Assembly (NCBI RefSeq): GCF_024362695.1
Contig: NC_065408.1
Location: forward strand, 10,726,001-10,790,000
Length of the DNA stretch: 64,000 nt
Direction of reading: 5' to 3'
From: Pectinophora gossypiella
Taxonomy: Eukaryota; Arthropoda; Insecta; Lepidoptera; Gelechiidae
A program made the translations under genes and the position numbers. This document shows, piece by piece, positions 43,501 to 58,000 of this stretch. Within the stretch, counting starts at the first letter, position 1. Every line of letters begins with the position of its first letter. Under the pieces are notes generated by a model that did not search any database, had not been told where the DNA came from, and saw only the letters and a list, made by a program, of their open reading frames with translations.

Positions 43501-46500
43501 TTTGATTGATCCGGTATGTATGTAAATAATTATGTAAGGCTCAGCTAGTATGTTAAATTGGTACATACAAAATGTACTTAGATAATATCTATTAATAGAC
43601 TGCATACTTAATCAATGTCATTTATGGAAGGCTTATTGAATTTAATTAGATACATTCAGCCCTTTTTATTTTCGCGGAGAAGTAGTAAGTGTTAACAAAG
43701 ACGAAACACAAGCATGTAAAAAATAATAAAGCGAATATGTTTCCATATATTTGAGAGATATATAATTAAATAAAAAAGACAGAAAATAAAAAGGTCCTAA
43801 TATTTTCCGTATATAGGTACTTTTGCCTCTTCCTTCTTACTAGTCTTCTCCTGTTGCTATATAGTCTCACTTCCTTTTTACATTGCCGTATAAGGAAGAA
43901 AAAACAGCGCTGTTTATTTCTTCATCCTCAATTTTATGAGCACTGATAGTATATCGCAATGAAAGCAATTCATTTTATGCGCGTGAGAGGCGCATCCTGT
44001 CGGCGTGTTGTCGCGTCGTGTGGTGCTGTGTGGTGTGTGGTGCCACAACACGTTGTGCAACGCGCGGCATGGGAACCTTGCACGACTTGGCACCATCTCG
44101 TGATAATTTCAGACAGATTTCTAGTCTTACTTCAAAGATGCTTAGAGTGGCTTAGTGCATTTCTTAATAGAGTATTTTTCTGGGATGAAAATTAAGCCAT
44201 TTGACTTATCCGTAGCGGATCAGATTGTGAAGTAATTTTGGTAGACCATACTACTTTGGTACTTCGGCGTTACAACTAATAACGTCAAGTAGTGAATCCC
44301 TGTAAAGAGCCTTGCTCCATTATAATACAGCGAAAATAAGACAAACATGGGTTTTTAATATAAAATTTTGTGTATAGCAACTATTGCATGGAACACTTAA
44401 ATATTTCCAACAAGTGTCATTGAAGAGCATTTCTTAACATCGATCTAAAGGGAGATAAATACGCCTACTTAAGTTCGAAGGTTGAGCCTGCATTACAAAT
44501 TAACACCTTTTGTAGAAAATTATGAAAGAGTAGCTTTAATAATAGCTTAATTAAATCTTCTAAGAGGTGATTCACAATTATGTAAGTAAACAATAGGCCT
44601 TCGTTTCCTATTACGTGTTTGGGAGTTTGGTAGCTAGTGGTAGGCGCCGAGATATGTGACGTGGGCACAGCTGTCTTATCACATGGCTGTTCTACTCTTA
44701 GCGATAAAGCGATAAACTGTATACGTATTTATTTGTTTGTTCTTCACGTATTCAAAAAAGCCAAAAAAAAAGCCTCGGGTTAACATAATTATGGAACGTG
44801 CATCAATTCGTTTACAAGTTACTTACAACATAGGATACAACCTAAAAATCCTTGAGTAATTGGAAAAAGAATCATTCATGTTTGTGATGTATATTTGCTA
44901 TCAGTCTGATAAGAAATGAATATTTTATCCAAACAACTACTTATTATTTTACTTTCGATCACTCGCTACTCTTCAGCAATCAGTAAACGACCTTAATAAT
45001 AATAGAAAATCTTCTTTAAAGCAAACCTTATGTACAACAATCTAAGATACTAAATTACAAGACTAAATGAATCCTTACATCCCACGCCCGCACATAAAAC
45101 AAGCAATTTGTCAAGAGATTCATTAGTGAAATACCTATGTAAAATTGATTCCCACAATGCCAATACTGTGTTTATATTACATACTTACAATTACAACCCA
45201 TTGTCGTGTCGTTTTGTAAACATCTTGATATTTAATTGGTTACAAACATATAAGGAAGTCATTTGCATGGTTGGGTTGATGAGATTGGGCCTTGGTCTCA
45301 CAATCCATTCGAGATAAGGAGAAAAGCATGGTTGTAACTATAGTAGGTGACGAATATACATCATCTGTCACGACAAACTGTTAATTTGATTTATAAAGGT
45401 CACTATTTCTCGACACTTAGAGTCCATATTTGGTTTTGGTACCCATAATTCAAGTTTCTGGTGATTTTAGAGTTAATTGCGGAAATTGTATCTATTTCAA
45501 GTATTTTCAGGGACTCATTTTATAGAGCGTGTATAATTACTTAGTAATATTGTCTAGTTGTAGTTGTTATTGTTATAATTTTAGTTACGATGTGGTTGGC
45601 ATGTCTACGTAGATAAAAACCTCTAAAATAAATAAAGATAAAAATAAATCTCTTCCAAGCTCAAGAAAGCAAGAAAGAAAGTAGAGTTATCTAGGCCTAT
45701 TTATATTAATTTGAAATACCTACGTAGATTTTTTGTTTCCGACTCTGATTATTTTCATTGCGCGCCTTTCGGTTTTCCTACCACTAGAAAACCAGAACCA
45801 ACCTTACTTATCTTTCGATCAATATCCAGTGCAACACTTCCTCAATCCATTTATTTTACTCATTTGCGCAATGACGTTATAAAGCTCGAGTTATAAAGTT
45901 ACGTATGCCTGTGCGCACATCTCCACACGATAATTGTAAGTCAGAGGTTATCTGATGGTGTCTGGTGGTGGCGATTGTCTGTTATATCTGTTTCCAGGTT
46001 TATTGTGTCTATTGGGGAAACTTTACTGTGTGATTTGTATTTACTTTGCATTTGACATCGACATCATTAGCTCAAGTGTGTAGACTTTCACACGAGTTAG
46101 AATAGGCATAGGTTTAATCAAGGGATAATGAGCTTTATTAATTGGCTCGGAGAAAAAGCAATTGTATGCATCGAGCTGCTAAGTTCCAATTGATTATCGT
46201 GAATAGAGAAGTGGTATAAGATAAATAAAAGAAAAAAAAAGTATAATAAAGTATATTCAGTTTAAAACCAAACTACGGAAAAATTACGCTCTAAATAGAA
46301 AGAATTTTTTTTCTGAAATTCTTCCGAATAGTCTTTAGAAGTTATGATATAAATTATATACATACATAGCTATCAAACACATAACGCTCCTTTTTGCTTC
46401 GCCGAAGTCGAGTAAAAAGACTGATGACCTGTGGTATCTAACCTGATACTGTATATAAACACGAAACAAACCAATAGTGACTGCAACTTGTGTGGTCAAA

Positions 46501-47205
46501 TTACGATTATTTAACAATGATTTTGCCTACATTTAAACATTACTACCGCGATATAAGAGAAGGATCTACCACTGCTCAAAATGTAATGCTCAAAGTTGTA
46601 TGGAGTGGTTTTTTTATATATTTAATAATAGACTTTTAATTTTTAGATAATTTACTTTATTACGACTTTTATTATTTCGCATGCAACTTTGAATTTTTTA
46701 TCAATTATTGCACGCCCGATTGCGTACATTGTAAGAACTTTCATTTTAATATATGTTTTGACATATTGTTAACCTTCGAGTACTACAATGGCAATAAATA
46801 TATTTGACTTTGACTAATATGTTATTTAATATACTTACTTATATATTTTTTATTAGATTTGACCACTTCAGAAGATTTATCCAACAATGTTACGTGCGGT
46901 CTCCACAACAAATGTCACACGCCTACATAATTATCTCACGAATTCCAATCAATGATTCGAACACAATACAAATAGACGCCGCTTATTATTTATACTTGAC
47001 AGTAGAGGTACTATGTTTACTACTGCATCCATTGTCTTCCTGAACAATATGTCATAGAGTAGAGGTGTTAATTAATTGTTTGTATCAGACCATCCATCCT
47101 TCCCATCTGTTCTCACCGTGAGTATGGACTCTAATTTCAAAGCAATATTTGGCTACCTATAGTTGTGCATGATCCCATCACCAAACACGAGGTAAACGAC
47201 CTATT
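40576..47205. other. Gene-poor stretch upstream of the host gene
   Basis: About 6.6 kb without a coding region I can support. Open frames here are short and lack domains. A TG/GC-rich patch at 43,985-44,085 (GTGTGGTGCTGTGTGGTGTG) and a CpG-containing patch near 41,380-41,420 stand out a little. It may be intergenic or hold distal regulatory sequence of the flanking gene. Confidence 0.45.
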
Positions 47206-47310
47206 TGACGGTACATGTCTCACTACTGGATACCCCCTCATAGATATTATGGAGTACGATCCATACTTATCAGACCTCACTCTACCACGCTGCGTTGTTC
47301 ACTGGAACAC
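47206..47310 (-). mobile_element. SINE family A-type tail, strongly diverged
   Basis: GTACATGTCTCACTACTGGA, TACCCCCTCATAG and CTCTACCACGCTGCGTTGTT resemble the complement of the CAGTGGGACATATA tail and the GAGCAGCGTGGTGGA block. It is an old copy or a related family. Confidence 0.45.
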
Positions 47311-47589
47311 TGTCATTATGGGGAAAATAAGATAGATTATAGTTAATTACACACACACACCCACGCGTTATTTTTAGCTTGTTAAGTTTATATAAATTGT
47401 TAGCTGTGTTTATTGAATAACTGTACTTAGTAATAATGTTGTAACTGATGGTAACCCTAATAAATTAATAAATTAAAATAAACAATTTAAGCGACCCCGA
47501 GGCATCTATTTAATATTATAGCTCATAGACCACATATGTTATCATTAAACTACGAAATAATATCTGTTGATAACCATAATAAGTAACGG

Positions 47590-47766
47590 CCACAGATCCG
47601 GAGGTCCCGGGTTCGAACCCCGGTGGCACATATCACAGAAATCACTTTGTCATCCCTAGTTTGGTTATGATATTACAGGCTGATCACCTGATTGTCCGAA
47701 AGTAAGACGATCCGTGCTTCGGAAGGCACGTTAAGCCGTTGGTCCCGGTTACTACTTATTGATGAA
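47590..47766 (+). mobile_element. SINE family A, 3'-truncated
   Basis: tRNA-like 3' half with B box GGTTCGAACCC (near 47,609), then AATCACTTTGTCATCCCTAG, GGCTGATCACCTGATTGTCC, GATCCGTGCTTCGGAAGGCA and CGGTTACTACTTATTGATG, where it ends. Confidence 0.85.
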
Positions 47767-48909
47767 GAAGACCATAATAAGTGATGAAAAACATTTGGTG
47801 ACTAAACTTCCGTAATTTATTACTAACACTGATAGAGCTAACCATAGATTCTTATAGACCTCTAGAATCGAGGATTAACGAAGGGGCGCAAAAAAGATGA
47901 AGATTGGTCATATAAAATATTAATTATCACTTCCTTGTAATATTGTTCTGCAAGACAATAGATGCATGGGCAGATGGGAATATGCTTGAAAGCCAATTGC
48001 TTCGTGACGTAATGACCGTATGACTTATGATGGCAGAAGACAATACCTACTGATTGCCATCTGCCGCGTCCAATAAATCACCAACTTTTCACTAATCATT
48101 GTCATGGAATGAGAAATTTGAAGCGTCCGAAGATCGACCATTGTATGTGGTCTTATGAACTTTTGATATAATTTGGTAAGACATTTTGGTATGCGGAAGT
48201 TTGGTTCGTCACTTCTCTTTGAAATTACTTATTATTTGAAAGTCAAGTCATAAGATATTATGTGTTTATCAATGTCATGAAAATCTGTGATATTGGTTTT
48301 CATTTATTGCGATACAGACAAGGAGCAATATATATCTCGTAAAAGCGTTTAGGAGAAAAGTTTGAAAAAGTAATGAAGTAAACACGCATATATCCCCCGT
48401 ACATACTCTACAAAATATTTAATAAACAGTCTAATAGGTTTGTCTACAGGAAATACAATTTTAATGCTTTATTTAATAGTCAATAATGATCGACTTCTAC
48501 TACTTTGCAATTATCTTTCAATGATATGGTTATTTGAATCAATTGCTTATTCGATTTATTGCATAAAATAAATTGTACATATGGGACATATATAAGTGAC
48601 CTATCTACGAAAAAAAATCATAGGAGATACTTTCAAAATTGGATTATTTTTTCTATTTTAAAATGAATCTTTGACCATTTCATTTATCCTAATTAATCCA
48701 AATGACGATTCATTCCTATACCTCTTTAAATATAACTTGTTTTGAATGACAGCTGCCAGAATAGTCTATTTTCCTAATATTATGTCTCTTTCGCACTAGA
48801 CTGTATACCAGTACTATATTTCTGTCCTGCTGCCATTCTAATCACGCTATAGTTAACGAAGAATTTAAACATTCCAATTATAAACGTTGAAAAAACCTTT
48901 AGCATCGCT
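47767..48909. other. Upstream region of the chitin-binding gene
   Basis: AT-rich, with no repeat or other gene. It must hold the proximal promoter or lead into it, but I see no TATA box or initiator that I would defend. Confidence 0.4.
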
Positions 48910-49028
48910 GTGGAATGCGCGGGCGCAAAGGGCGGGGCGGGCGGCGAGCTTTCAGCCCCTCCACCGGCGCAGGTCGGGCGGGCGGCGCGCGCGCACCGCA
49001 GTCGAACCGCGGCCCGCCTCGCGACAAC
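48910..49028 (+). promoter_or_regulatory. GC-rich 5' leader/promoter-proximal region of the CPAP1-type gene
   Basis: About 120 bp of very GC- and CpG-rich sequence (GGCGGGGCGGGCGGCGAG, GGCGGCGCGCGCGCACCGCA) directly before the ATG at 49,029, in otherwise AT-rich DNA. It is probably the 5' UTR and core promoter. The transcription start cannot be fixed from sequence. Minus- and other-frame open frames across it are by-products of the base composition. Confidence 0.5.
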
Positions 49029-52000
49029 ATGCACCCTTTGTGGATCGTACTCGCTTTGCTCCCCATACTCGGTAAGTCGTGTGACAGTGAAGTGTATCAA
49101 AATATTATGTGCCACGGAACCGGTAAGGCAGATAAGATGTTTCGTCGTGTTCATCCTGTGAGATGAATTTGGAAATTGTGTTTTTATTTTTTTTGTTTTT
49201 AATTATGGTGGTGTTTCTGGGATGAAAAGCGCTGGGAAAAATATTTTATAGTTAACATTATAGTGCTAAGAATTATCCAAAATTTCAATAAAAAAACAGT
49301 GACATAGGTAAATCATACAAACAATACCCAGAGGGAAGTACTGCGAAGAATAATTACATAAATAGATAATTGTGTTAATATGCCACGGTAACATACAACT
49401 TGCGTGTGCGTTGCGCGCACCTGTGAAAGTATTCATACAATCAGAACAGGACGTCCGGGCCGTGAGAATTTAGCGTATTTTACTAGGAAATTAAGACCAA
49501 TTATTACAATTAGCACTTTTTTCTGTTCCTGTACTTTTCTGCCCGTACAATAAGCATTTAGGTACTTACTTAATTAAACATTTTTATTAAAAACGTCTTA
49601 CTGATCTACCACAATAATCAAATATTGTACATATATAATAATTTAAAACTCGTTCTGAACTATAATTAAGTGGCATTAATTATGATTTAAAATATCATCT
49701 CATTTTTATTTTATTACAACATTTTCCATTTTATTTGATACGTATATTTAATTATTCTAAAATTAGACTAAGACGATGCCTAAAATGTCTCACAAAAGCG
49801 CTAAGTAGATAATTGCATGCCTTTATTCGGGTAATCGCTAGAAGCGTGGGTTAACCGCTCAATTCGTCTTACTGAGCTCATTAGCGCCATATTAGGCATC
49901 CACGGCATGTCATGGTTGGGAACTGAGAAATGTAGCATTTCAAGCGGTTTGTGTGTTAATAGCATACATTGTGAGACAACGTTAACATTAGGAAAATCTC
50001 GTCTTAGTTATGGTTGAAGACTTTCAAAATGTTTGTAAGTACGGTTATAACAACTTCACCTCTTCACATCTATGTGTAATAGTGTAACTGCTGCTACAAC
50101 TGTACAATGAAATACCATGCTATTCATTGAGGGATTATTTTTCCATTTTGTCGAGGTTTGGATTGAACAGCATAAAATGGGGCACAAAAATATAATAGCA
50201 GAAACAGCTTCAACAAAACAATCAGTCAGCAAAAATATTGGTGTTAATGTACGAGCATGACTAGCCTATAAGGAAGGCTGGCGCGTTCTCATCAACGGCA
50301 CCTATTCGGGATACTCGTGCGCATCTCCGCGCGGTATTGCACTAGTGTTGCGCAACGCCATGCACTTTCCATTCGCCCGCCGCCGCCGCTCCACGCAACC
50401 GATCGGCTAGTGCATCGCCACGATAATCGATTCCCCGGATTTGCAAGCGAGTTTCCCACGCTCCGCTCTCCCGATCTGGGCCAGCGTGACGGTCGACGGA
50501 GAACGGATGCCCTGCGCATCTCAAGGTCCCCACTCATTACAATTACATAAAACACACGCATATCAAACAATACTTGTAGCGTGCGCCCGACAAACCGTGA
50601 AAAGCAAAACCTGCCAACCGTTAACGCCTTTTATTTGCTTACAAACAAAAAGTGCATGACATGCGAATTGACGCTCGATCGCCTCTGAAGTTTGTCTGAC
50701 TCATCATAACATTGTTACGTAAATGCATTAGCATGTATCGACCGCAAGCGTACTATATTGCATACGAACAAATAAACAAAGCGGTTTCCGGTGTCGCAAA
50801 GAAGATAACATTTTTTGCGACATCGGCATAACAAATTATCTACACGTCTGCATTACGAGACCAGAAAATTTGATATACTTACGCCACTGACTGGTTTCAT
50901 GGTACATCAAACAAAAAGAGCGATCTCCGAAGAGAGATTTATGAGTATTCATAAGTTTGAAACATTTGCATAAGTCGATAAACGAAGGAGCAATTAAGTT
51001 AGTGAGAAATATTGAGCAACACAAAAACACGCCCATAATATTTATGGACATGTCAGATTGCGTGGTATTGGTAAAGGAAGGATGAAACTGAACTTCACTT
51101 TAACACCAGCAAAAGGTATTCAATGAAAGTGTAAATATTGTCTGAAAAACGACTTTACTCACACAATTAAGATAAAAGAATGTTAAGTCAAAAATATAGT
51201 CCAATGTCGCACTAAAAAGCGTTCACACGTAAACCGCCACATTACGCGGATTATACGGTCAATTAACAATCTGATGCCAATTCGACACAAGTACACAAAG
51301 TCGGGCAGCCATTAGTATGAGTATCAAAGTGACCTTTCGGAGAGGATGCTATGGCACCTTGCGGCAGTCGCTTGCGCAACCGATGCTATCTCACCCCACT
51401 TCTGCTAGTCCACACATTCGCATGGGAACATATTCACCTGATTAACCTGCACTGGCCTATGGCAGATGTAAAGATATGTACTATGATTATGTCCTAATGC
51501 GGAAGCGAAATATGTAGAGAATAAACTGATAAATTACAACCTTTTTAAAACAAGATAAATTTAACTTTTACTTGATAAATATTCGAGCGAAATAAAGGGC
51601 ATCTAAAGAAGATACTTATAGTTACTTTCTTTAATTAGTAAAGAAACTATAAAACATCGTATACCATTAAAGTTTACTGTAATACGTTGTATGGAAATAA
51701 CAACTTCCTGCAAGCACTTAGGAGAAGAAAAGGTCATACTAATTAGCGTAAGACATTCATTCTCCGAACGTTCTGGAGTTCGTTGGTCGTGGGTTTTCAT
51801 TTACTATAGTAGGTAAATGTAAAATGTCGCTCAAAGTGGTATTGTGAGAGGTGTAGTGCGCCTCCCAGCGGTCGTGTCAGCATCGTACTCCCGCGTGATG
51901 CAACGCGTCGCGTCTCATTACATTTTTGCGATTGCCCGCCAACGTTTGTTTGGCCCGTACACACGGTGTATTTGAGATAATTTCCTTTTTTTCTGGCCAG

Positions 52001-55000
52001 CACACATTGTCTGAGATACAATGCGTTCCATGTCAATGATCTACCGTTGCAACCAAACTGAATTGATCGTAATGTGCGAAACTGAACAATGGAAATATTA
52101 CTGGCCGATAAAAAGTGAAGCCTAATTCTATTCTGGCGCGGGTCCCACATATTTAACTATTTAAATGGGTAAAAACGTATTTATTGATAGCTGAGATAAA
52201 ACTTGAGGAATATACGCAGCATTCTGGTACACCTTTTCGCTTCGTGGCTGGTTGCATACTATTTTCATTGTCACGTTTCTACAACTTCCGTATCACCCAC
52301 CGCTCACATTAGCATCATCCCTAGTTTTCATGTCACTTATCTGATGGTGAGATATCCAAATCGTGCGCATGAGCAATCTAAAGTAGATCTGTACAAGACA
52401 AGTGCAATTTGTGTGGAGAGTCATTAGTGCACACCGCAGACTGCGCTGAGAGGCTGTGAAACCGCCGGGAAAGCACCGCGACCGCGAACCTAATGCCATG
52501 ATAGCGGTAATTACGAAACCCCAGCTCGAATTTGTATGGGAATTGTATAAATTTGTAAGTAGGTCAAGACAGGACGATAATTATTATAATTATTATTGGG
52601 CTCATGGGCGCTTAAAAAATCATGGTTATTATCTATTATTAAATTTCTGTTTTTTGTAAACATTACTAAGTTTTTTTTTATAACTAATTACAAATATACA
52701 TGTATAATGTTCAGATTTAACCCCACTGATTTAATCCCACACGCATGAATGACTTATAATCATACTATATCTTGAACGAAAAAGAATAGAAAAGGTAGCC
52801 AAGAGTGAATGATATTAGAGTCTGCAAATAATACATATTACTTACTTATTCCATATTCGGGAAGAAAAAGCCTTCGTCTAAGAATAACTTTTAGCAGCCA
52901 CTTTGATAATGGTATAAAAAATATACAGGTTGTTAGTGACATCGTAACGAAAACTTGAGTGAATATATCAGTGGAATTATCGCAAAATTCACGATTTTAT
53001 TTTATTTTTTAAATTATTTTCAATTCTGTACTTTGGCGATGGTAAATTCCGCTTGATATTAACTCAGAATAATCAGCTGAATGACCCCTGACAGTATTTG
53101 TTACAATGTCACTTACACCCCATACAAATACATATAGGTAGCCATACAAGTACGTATGGGTGTTAGTGACATCGTAACGAATACCGAAGGGGATGATTCA
53201 GACCATGATTCTGAGTCGATATCAAGTGGAATTTCCTGTCGGAAAAGTCATGGAAGTTTTAGTATTTTTTTTAAATTGTTTTCTGTTCTATACTTTTACG
53301 GCGGAAAATTTCATTTGATATACACACAGAATCACTAACACTGTATATCATGATCTAAAAACAGTGATTACGCCAATAATACCGGTTATTCGTATATTTA
53401 AGTATACCTAACTAATAAAAAATAAGTACTTATTGCAACTTAGACAAATATCTTGATCTACTTTTACAACTAGATTTCAATTTCAAATTCTTACATAGGT
53501 ATTATAGCTAAATAAAAATACCAGCATTTCGTAACTACGTCATTATATCTAAACGGCTTGCCAGACCCAGGATAATTACGTGTATTATGTTGTTTTATTG
53601 ATCAATTACGTACGTAAAACAAGTCACATAATCCTTTTAAGGTTAGTTATTTTGTTAGAAAATGAGTATTGCCTTTTAGTACCTACTTGTAGTTTAAATG
53701 CAATTACTGTGTAATAAATCCTGTATATGTATGCACATAACGAAGTATTATGGCATAAATTCAAGTATGAAAGCAAAGGCATTTATTATTAAATATTATG
53801 GTTCAAGTTGACCTAAAACTCAACTGTCAGATAGACAACACACGTCCGCAATCTATTAGGGTTGGCATAGTCACAGGCCTTAGCCAAGTAGCAAATGAGT
53901 ACGAAAACCGACATTGATAGTTATAAAAATATATGGGATAGTAATTAAAACACATAATAACGGGTTCTTACCGCGTTTAAATGGGGATATGAGACTCCCG
54001 ATATTTCGACACTGTTGCAAGTGCCATGATCACGGGATTATGTGTTTTAATTATGATAATAACCGCGTAAACTTAAAACAATGTATGGGATAGTATCACC
54101 TTATGTCAATCCCATACATATTTATCTCTGTCACTGTCGATTTATTATTTTTTGGCGTCTGGACAATTGGTGAATAAGTCACGTCAAACAAAAACAAGTT
54201 GACTAACCCCCCAAAAGCTATAGCTGATATATCTCTAATAAAGGTTAAATAAAGTAATCAAAAAAGGTTATTATAAGGTTAGAAATTATTTAGAAGATAT
54301 GAATGCATGGGATTAACTGTCCGGGAACTGATATTAGGCAGCCAAATTACTAAATTGTATAACAATATTTTATAGTTTTTTTAAAGAAGGTCTAGGACCC
54401 CGTGCCGAAGTTTTTCTTGCAGCTTCTTTTCCCCGGCTATACATGTTGTGAGAAACTACAGTACTTTTCAGCGGATGATTCATTCGTTATGTAAAAATGA
54501 CGATTCAATGTGTTACCTACTGAATAAAGATAGTTTTGAATATAAAACGCATGATGACGTTGTTACTAGCCCATCGCCAATATAGACACTATGATAGTTC
54601 ATCATATTCGACATAAATGATGTTAAACAGCTGAACGCATTCTATGTGTCATCGACATTCCCACAGTTCGTCAGAGAAGTAGTAAGTAACCGGTACATCC
54701 AAAATAACATCATAAACGATGATCCTATCGCTTTGACCTCGACGTATCTTAATATATCAAGTTATTTCAAAATGAGCTACTAAGTCAAATATAGCATGCT
54801 CGATCTTGACAAGGCATTCCAAAACAAAAATGGCTATATACTCAACAGTCGCTGGGTCTTGTTGTACGATGAGGCACTGTGATATACATCCATACATAAA
54901 AAGCTTATGTCCCTCAAGTGGACGTAGTCCTCCACTTAACAGTGGGTACTTTAGCAGACTCCTCTATTGCGCGCTTCTTCTTATCGTGTGGGTTGTGAGG

Positions 55001-58000
55001 TGGAATACCAACCTCATCAATCCTGGTGTCAGGTTTATTACTGAGCCGCCAAAGGCCCCTGACATGGCTCCGAAGCACGGATCATTACTTCCGGACAATC
55101 AGGTGACTGATCACCTGTAATGTCCTAACCAAACTAGGGTTCACAAAGTGATTTTTGTGATATGTCCCCACCGGGATTCGAATCCGGGGCCTCCGGATCG
55201 TGAGCCCAACGCTCAACCATTGGACCACGGAGGACCTATAACGAGTAATTTACGTTTCTTAGTTTAAATAACGAATAATTGCGAGTTAATTTACGTTTCT
55301 TAGTTTAGATGATCGAAAATTGAAAACGGGAGCTCTCGGTTGGTAGGCAAATTGTCTAGACATTACACACGAAGACAAAATTACTGGCACGGGTGACTTG
55401 TGTCAGCGCGGTTTTAGTGGGTAAAAGGTAAACGCATTATCATCTATCTATGCGACTTTTTATTAAGTACTTTATTAAAGTATTAAGAAAAATAGCATAT
55501 AATGCATTGAAAACACACCATAAAAACCATCTTGTGTTTGTCTTGATTCTCTAACAGCAACTCGTCGACGGACGTCAACGAACTCATGTTATGTCTTCAA
55601 AGTTCACGCCACAGCGAGCGTTAGTGTCGACTCCATAATGCACACATACCGTTATTGACAATAGCAAAAGGTGCAAATCAGATTTGCTAAAAATTTTAGA
55701 TACGTAAGTTAGCGACGTTAGCGACGATGTATGCCGGATGACAGTAAGCAGACGGTGACAGTAATCCGCTGCGAACAGAAATGACCGCCTCTCTGCGGTT
55801 GCCAGTGTTTTTGTCATCCGTATGCGTTATTACATAAACCATTCACTCCATTGTCGCCGACGAAGTCCGCCCCGCAGCAATCATCCGCCTTTTGCTCATA
55901 GTTAAATCGCTCTGGCAACAAATACAATTTATACGAGAATATACCCACACTTCTATTGATAAAGGGATTGAAAAAATAACCACATCATTGAATTAAATGA
56001 CTCCCTGCAATTTGATCGTAATCGAGATCGAATCGATAGATCGTAATTGACCAGTTAAAATTCTTGTTCAGTGTAACATAAAGTCATGACTAAATCCCAA
56101 TTAGGGTAGTCAGAGGTACCAACATCCATCACAAGGTGAACTAAGTACCCACACCTCACCGACCTTTCTGTTAGACTCAACGTGAAAGGTGGTGAACCGT
56201 ATTATAACAACTGTGTTAGTGAAAGCTGCACAGTAACAGCCTCTGTGGTCTAGTGGTTAGGCTCACGATCTGGAGATCCGGGTTCGATTCCCGATGGGGA
56301 CATTGTCGAAATCACTTTGTGAGACTGTCCTTTGTTTGGTAAGGACTTTTCAGGCTTGAATCACCTGATTGTCCGAAAAAGTAAGATGATTCCGTGCTTC
56401 GGAGGGTACGTTAAGCCGTTGGTCCCGGCTATTAGCCGTAAAAACACCTCCACCAACCCGCATTGGAGCAGCGTGGTGGAATATGCTCCATACCCCCTCC
56501 GGTTGATTGAGGGGAGGCCTGTGCCCAGCAGTGGGACGTATATAGGCAATATAGGCTGTTTATGTATGTATGTATTATCATATTTATCTATCATCTTTTG
56601 TTATACTAAAAGAAAATTTCTGAAGGCACAAGACTAAAAGTGGCTGCAAGTTTGTCTTCTGATTATTTGTAGCACTACTGAAACGATTCTGTAGTTTTTA
56701 CTACAAAATCGACATAATCTATAAAGGGTTTTTAACCATCACTAATTAGAACGCGAATAGGAATTATAAGATATAGTTATATAAACGTATATACTAAAAG
56801 TAAATACCTTTGTTTTGTTGTTGTTCGTTATACAACCATTGAAACGTATACCGTGCAATACTTAAATGTAAGTATAGACATTACCAAATAAAAAAACAAT
56901 TCTCTAGCGATCTGTTAGCCCACTTAGTAAGCGATGAGAGCGGTCACGACCCTACATTCTCGTTACACATATCATTTAGCACGTAATAATGTTATAATCC
57001 GAAGCAATGTCTGATCTATGTTATAATCATTGCCAATTGAAGGGTGTTGAAACAAAATCATTGTTATTGCACGCTACAAATTCATGCACCGAAATAGAGC
57101 CTTGTTCCAATAAATTATAAAGACGGCAATCGCTTCACCGGGCATCAAATTAATGAGATGATATTATTCATAGTTCAATATCTACAGAAAGTGTTTCAAA
57201 ATGTTTTACCACTCACATTATTATAAACTATAGCTTATTAGGTAAGGTTGGTTTAATCAAATACTATTTATTATATGTCTTTGTAGGTAATCGAACGATG
57301 CTATCGTTTTGAAAAGGAATTTTCTTTTTACATAAAAATTTCAGAAATAACAGATTGTTTTCCTGTTTTGTACTTTATATTTGATAGTCTCACATTGATT
57401 TCTCTTTCTTTGAAGAGCCCTCAACTACTCTGTCTATCTACGCAAATTTGCAAAAAAATATATCAACTACTAGTTCAGAAGTACTCACATGTGGCAATAG
57501 TATAAATAATATAAATCACTTTGTGATCCCTAGTTTGGGTAGGACATTACAGGCTGATCACCTGATTATCTGAAAGTAAGATGATCTGTGCTTCGGAAGG
57601 CACGTTAAGCCGTTGGTCCCGGTTACTACTTACAGATGTAAGTATGTAGTCGTTACATGAATCATATCAGGGGCCTTTGGCGGCTCAATAGTAACCCTGA
57701 CACCAGGGTTGATGAGTTGGTAATCCACCTCACAACCCACACGATAGAAGAATATAAATAAGTAAATAAATAAATAGTAATTAAATAGGAAGTATCTTAA
57801 TTGTTTAATTAAAATAATGGCAATTACAAGTAGTTTGCCTATTCTGAGATAGTGACAGTAGTTAAGTAACGCTTGTCTCATTCCCATGGAAGAATTTCCG
57901 TAAATATAACTGTTTGAAGCCAAATATTAATTGCTATGGGGCATTGTTCGTTACGCTATCTTATCCAAAGGCAATGTGAAAATATGAGTTAATGGAATGA

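Noticed and set aside
43914..44195. Overlapping ORFs in a TG/GC-rich patch
   Set aside because: Low-complexity sequence with no domain, splice context or partner exon.
48780..49166. Open frames on both strands across the GC-rich leader
   Set aside because: Stop-poor because of GC content; only the short signal-peptide exon from 49,029 joins correctly to the chitin-binding exon.
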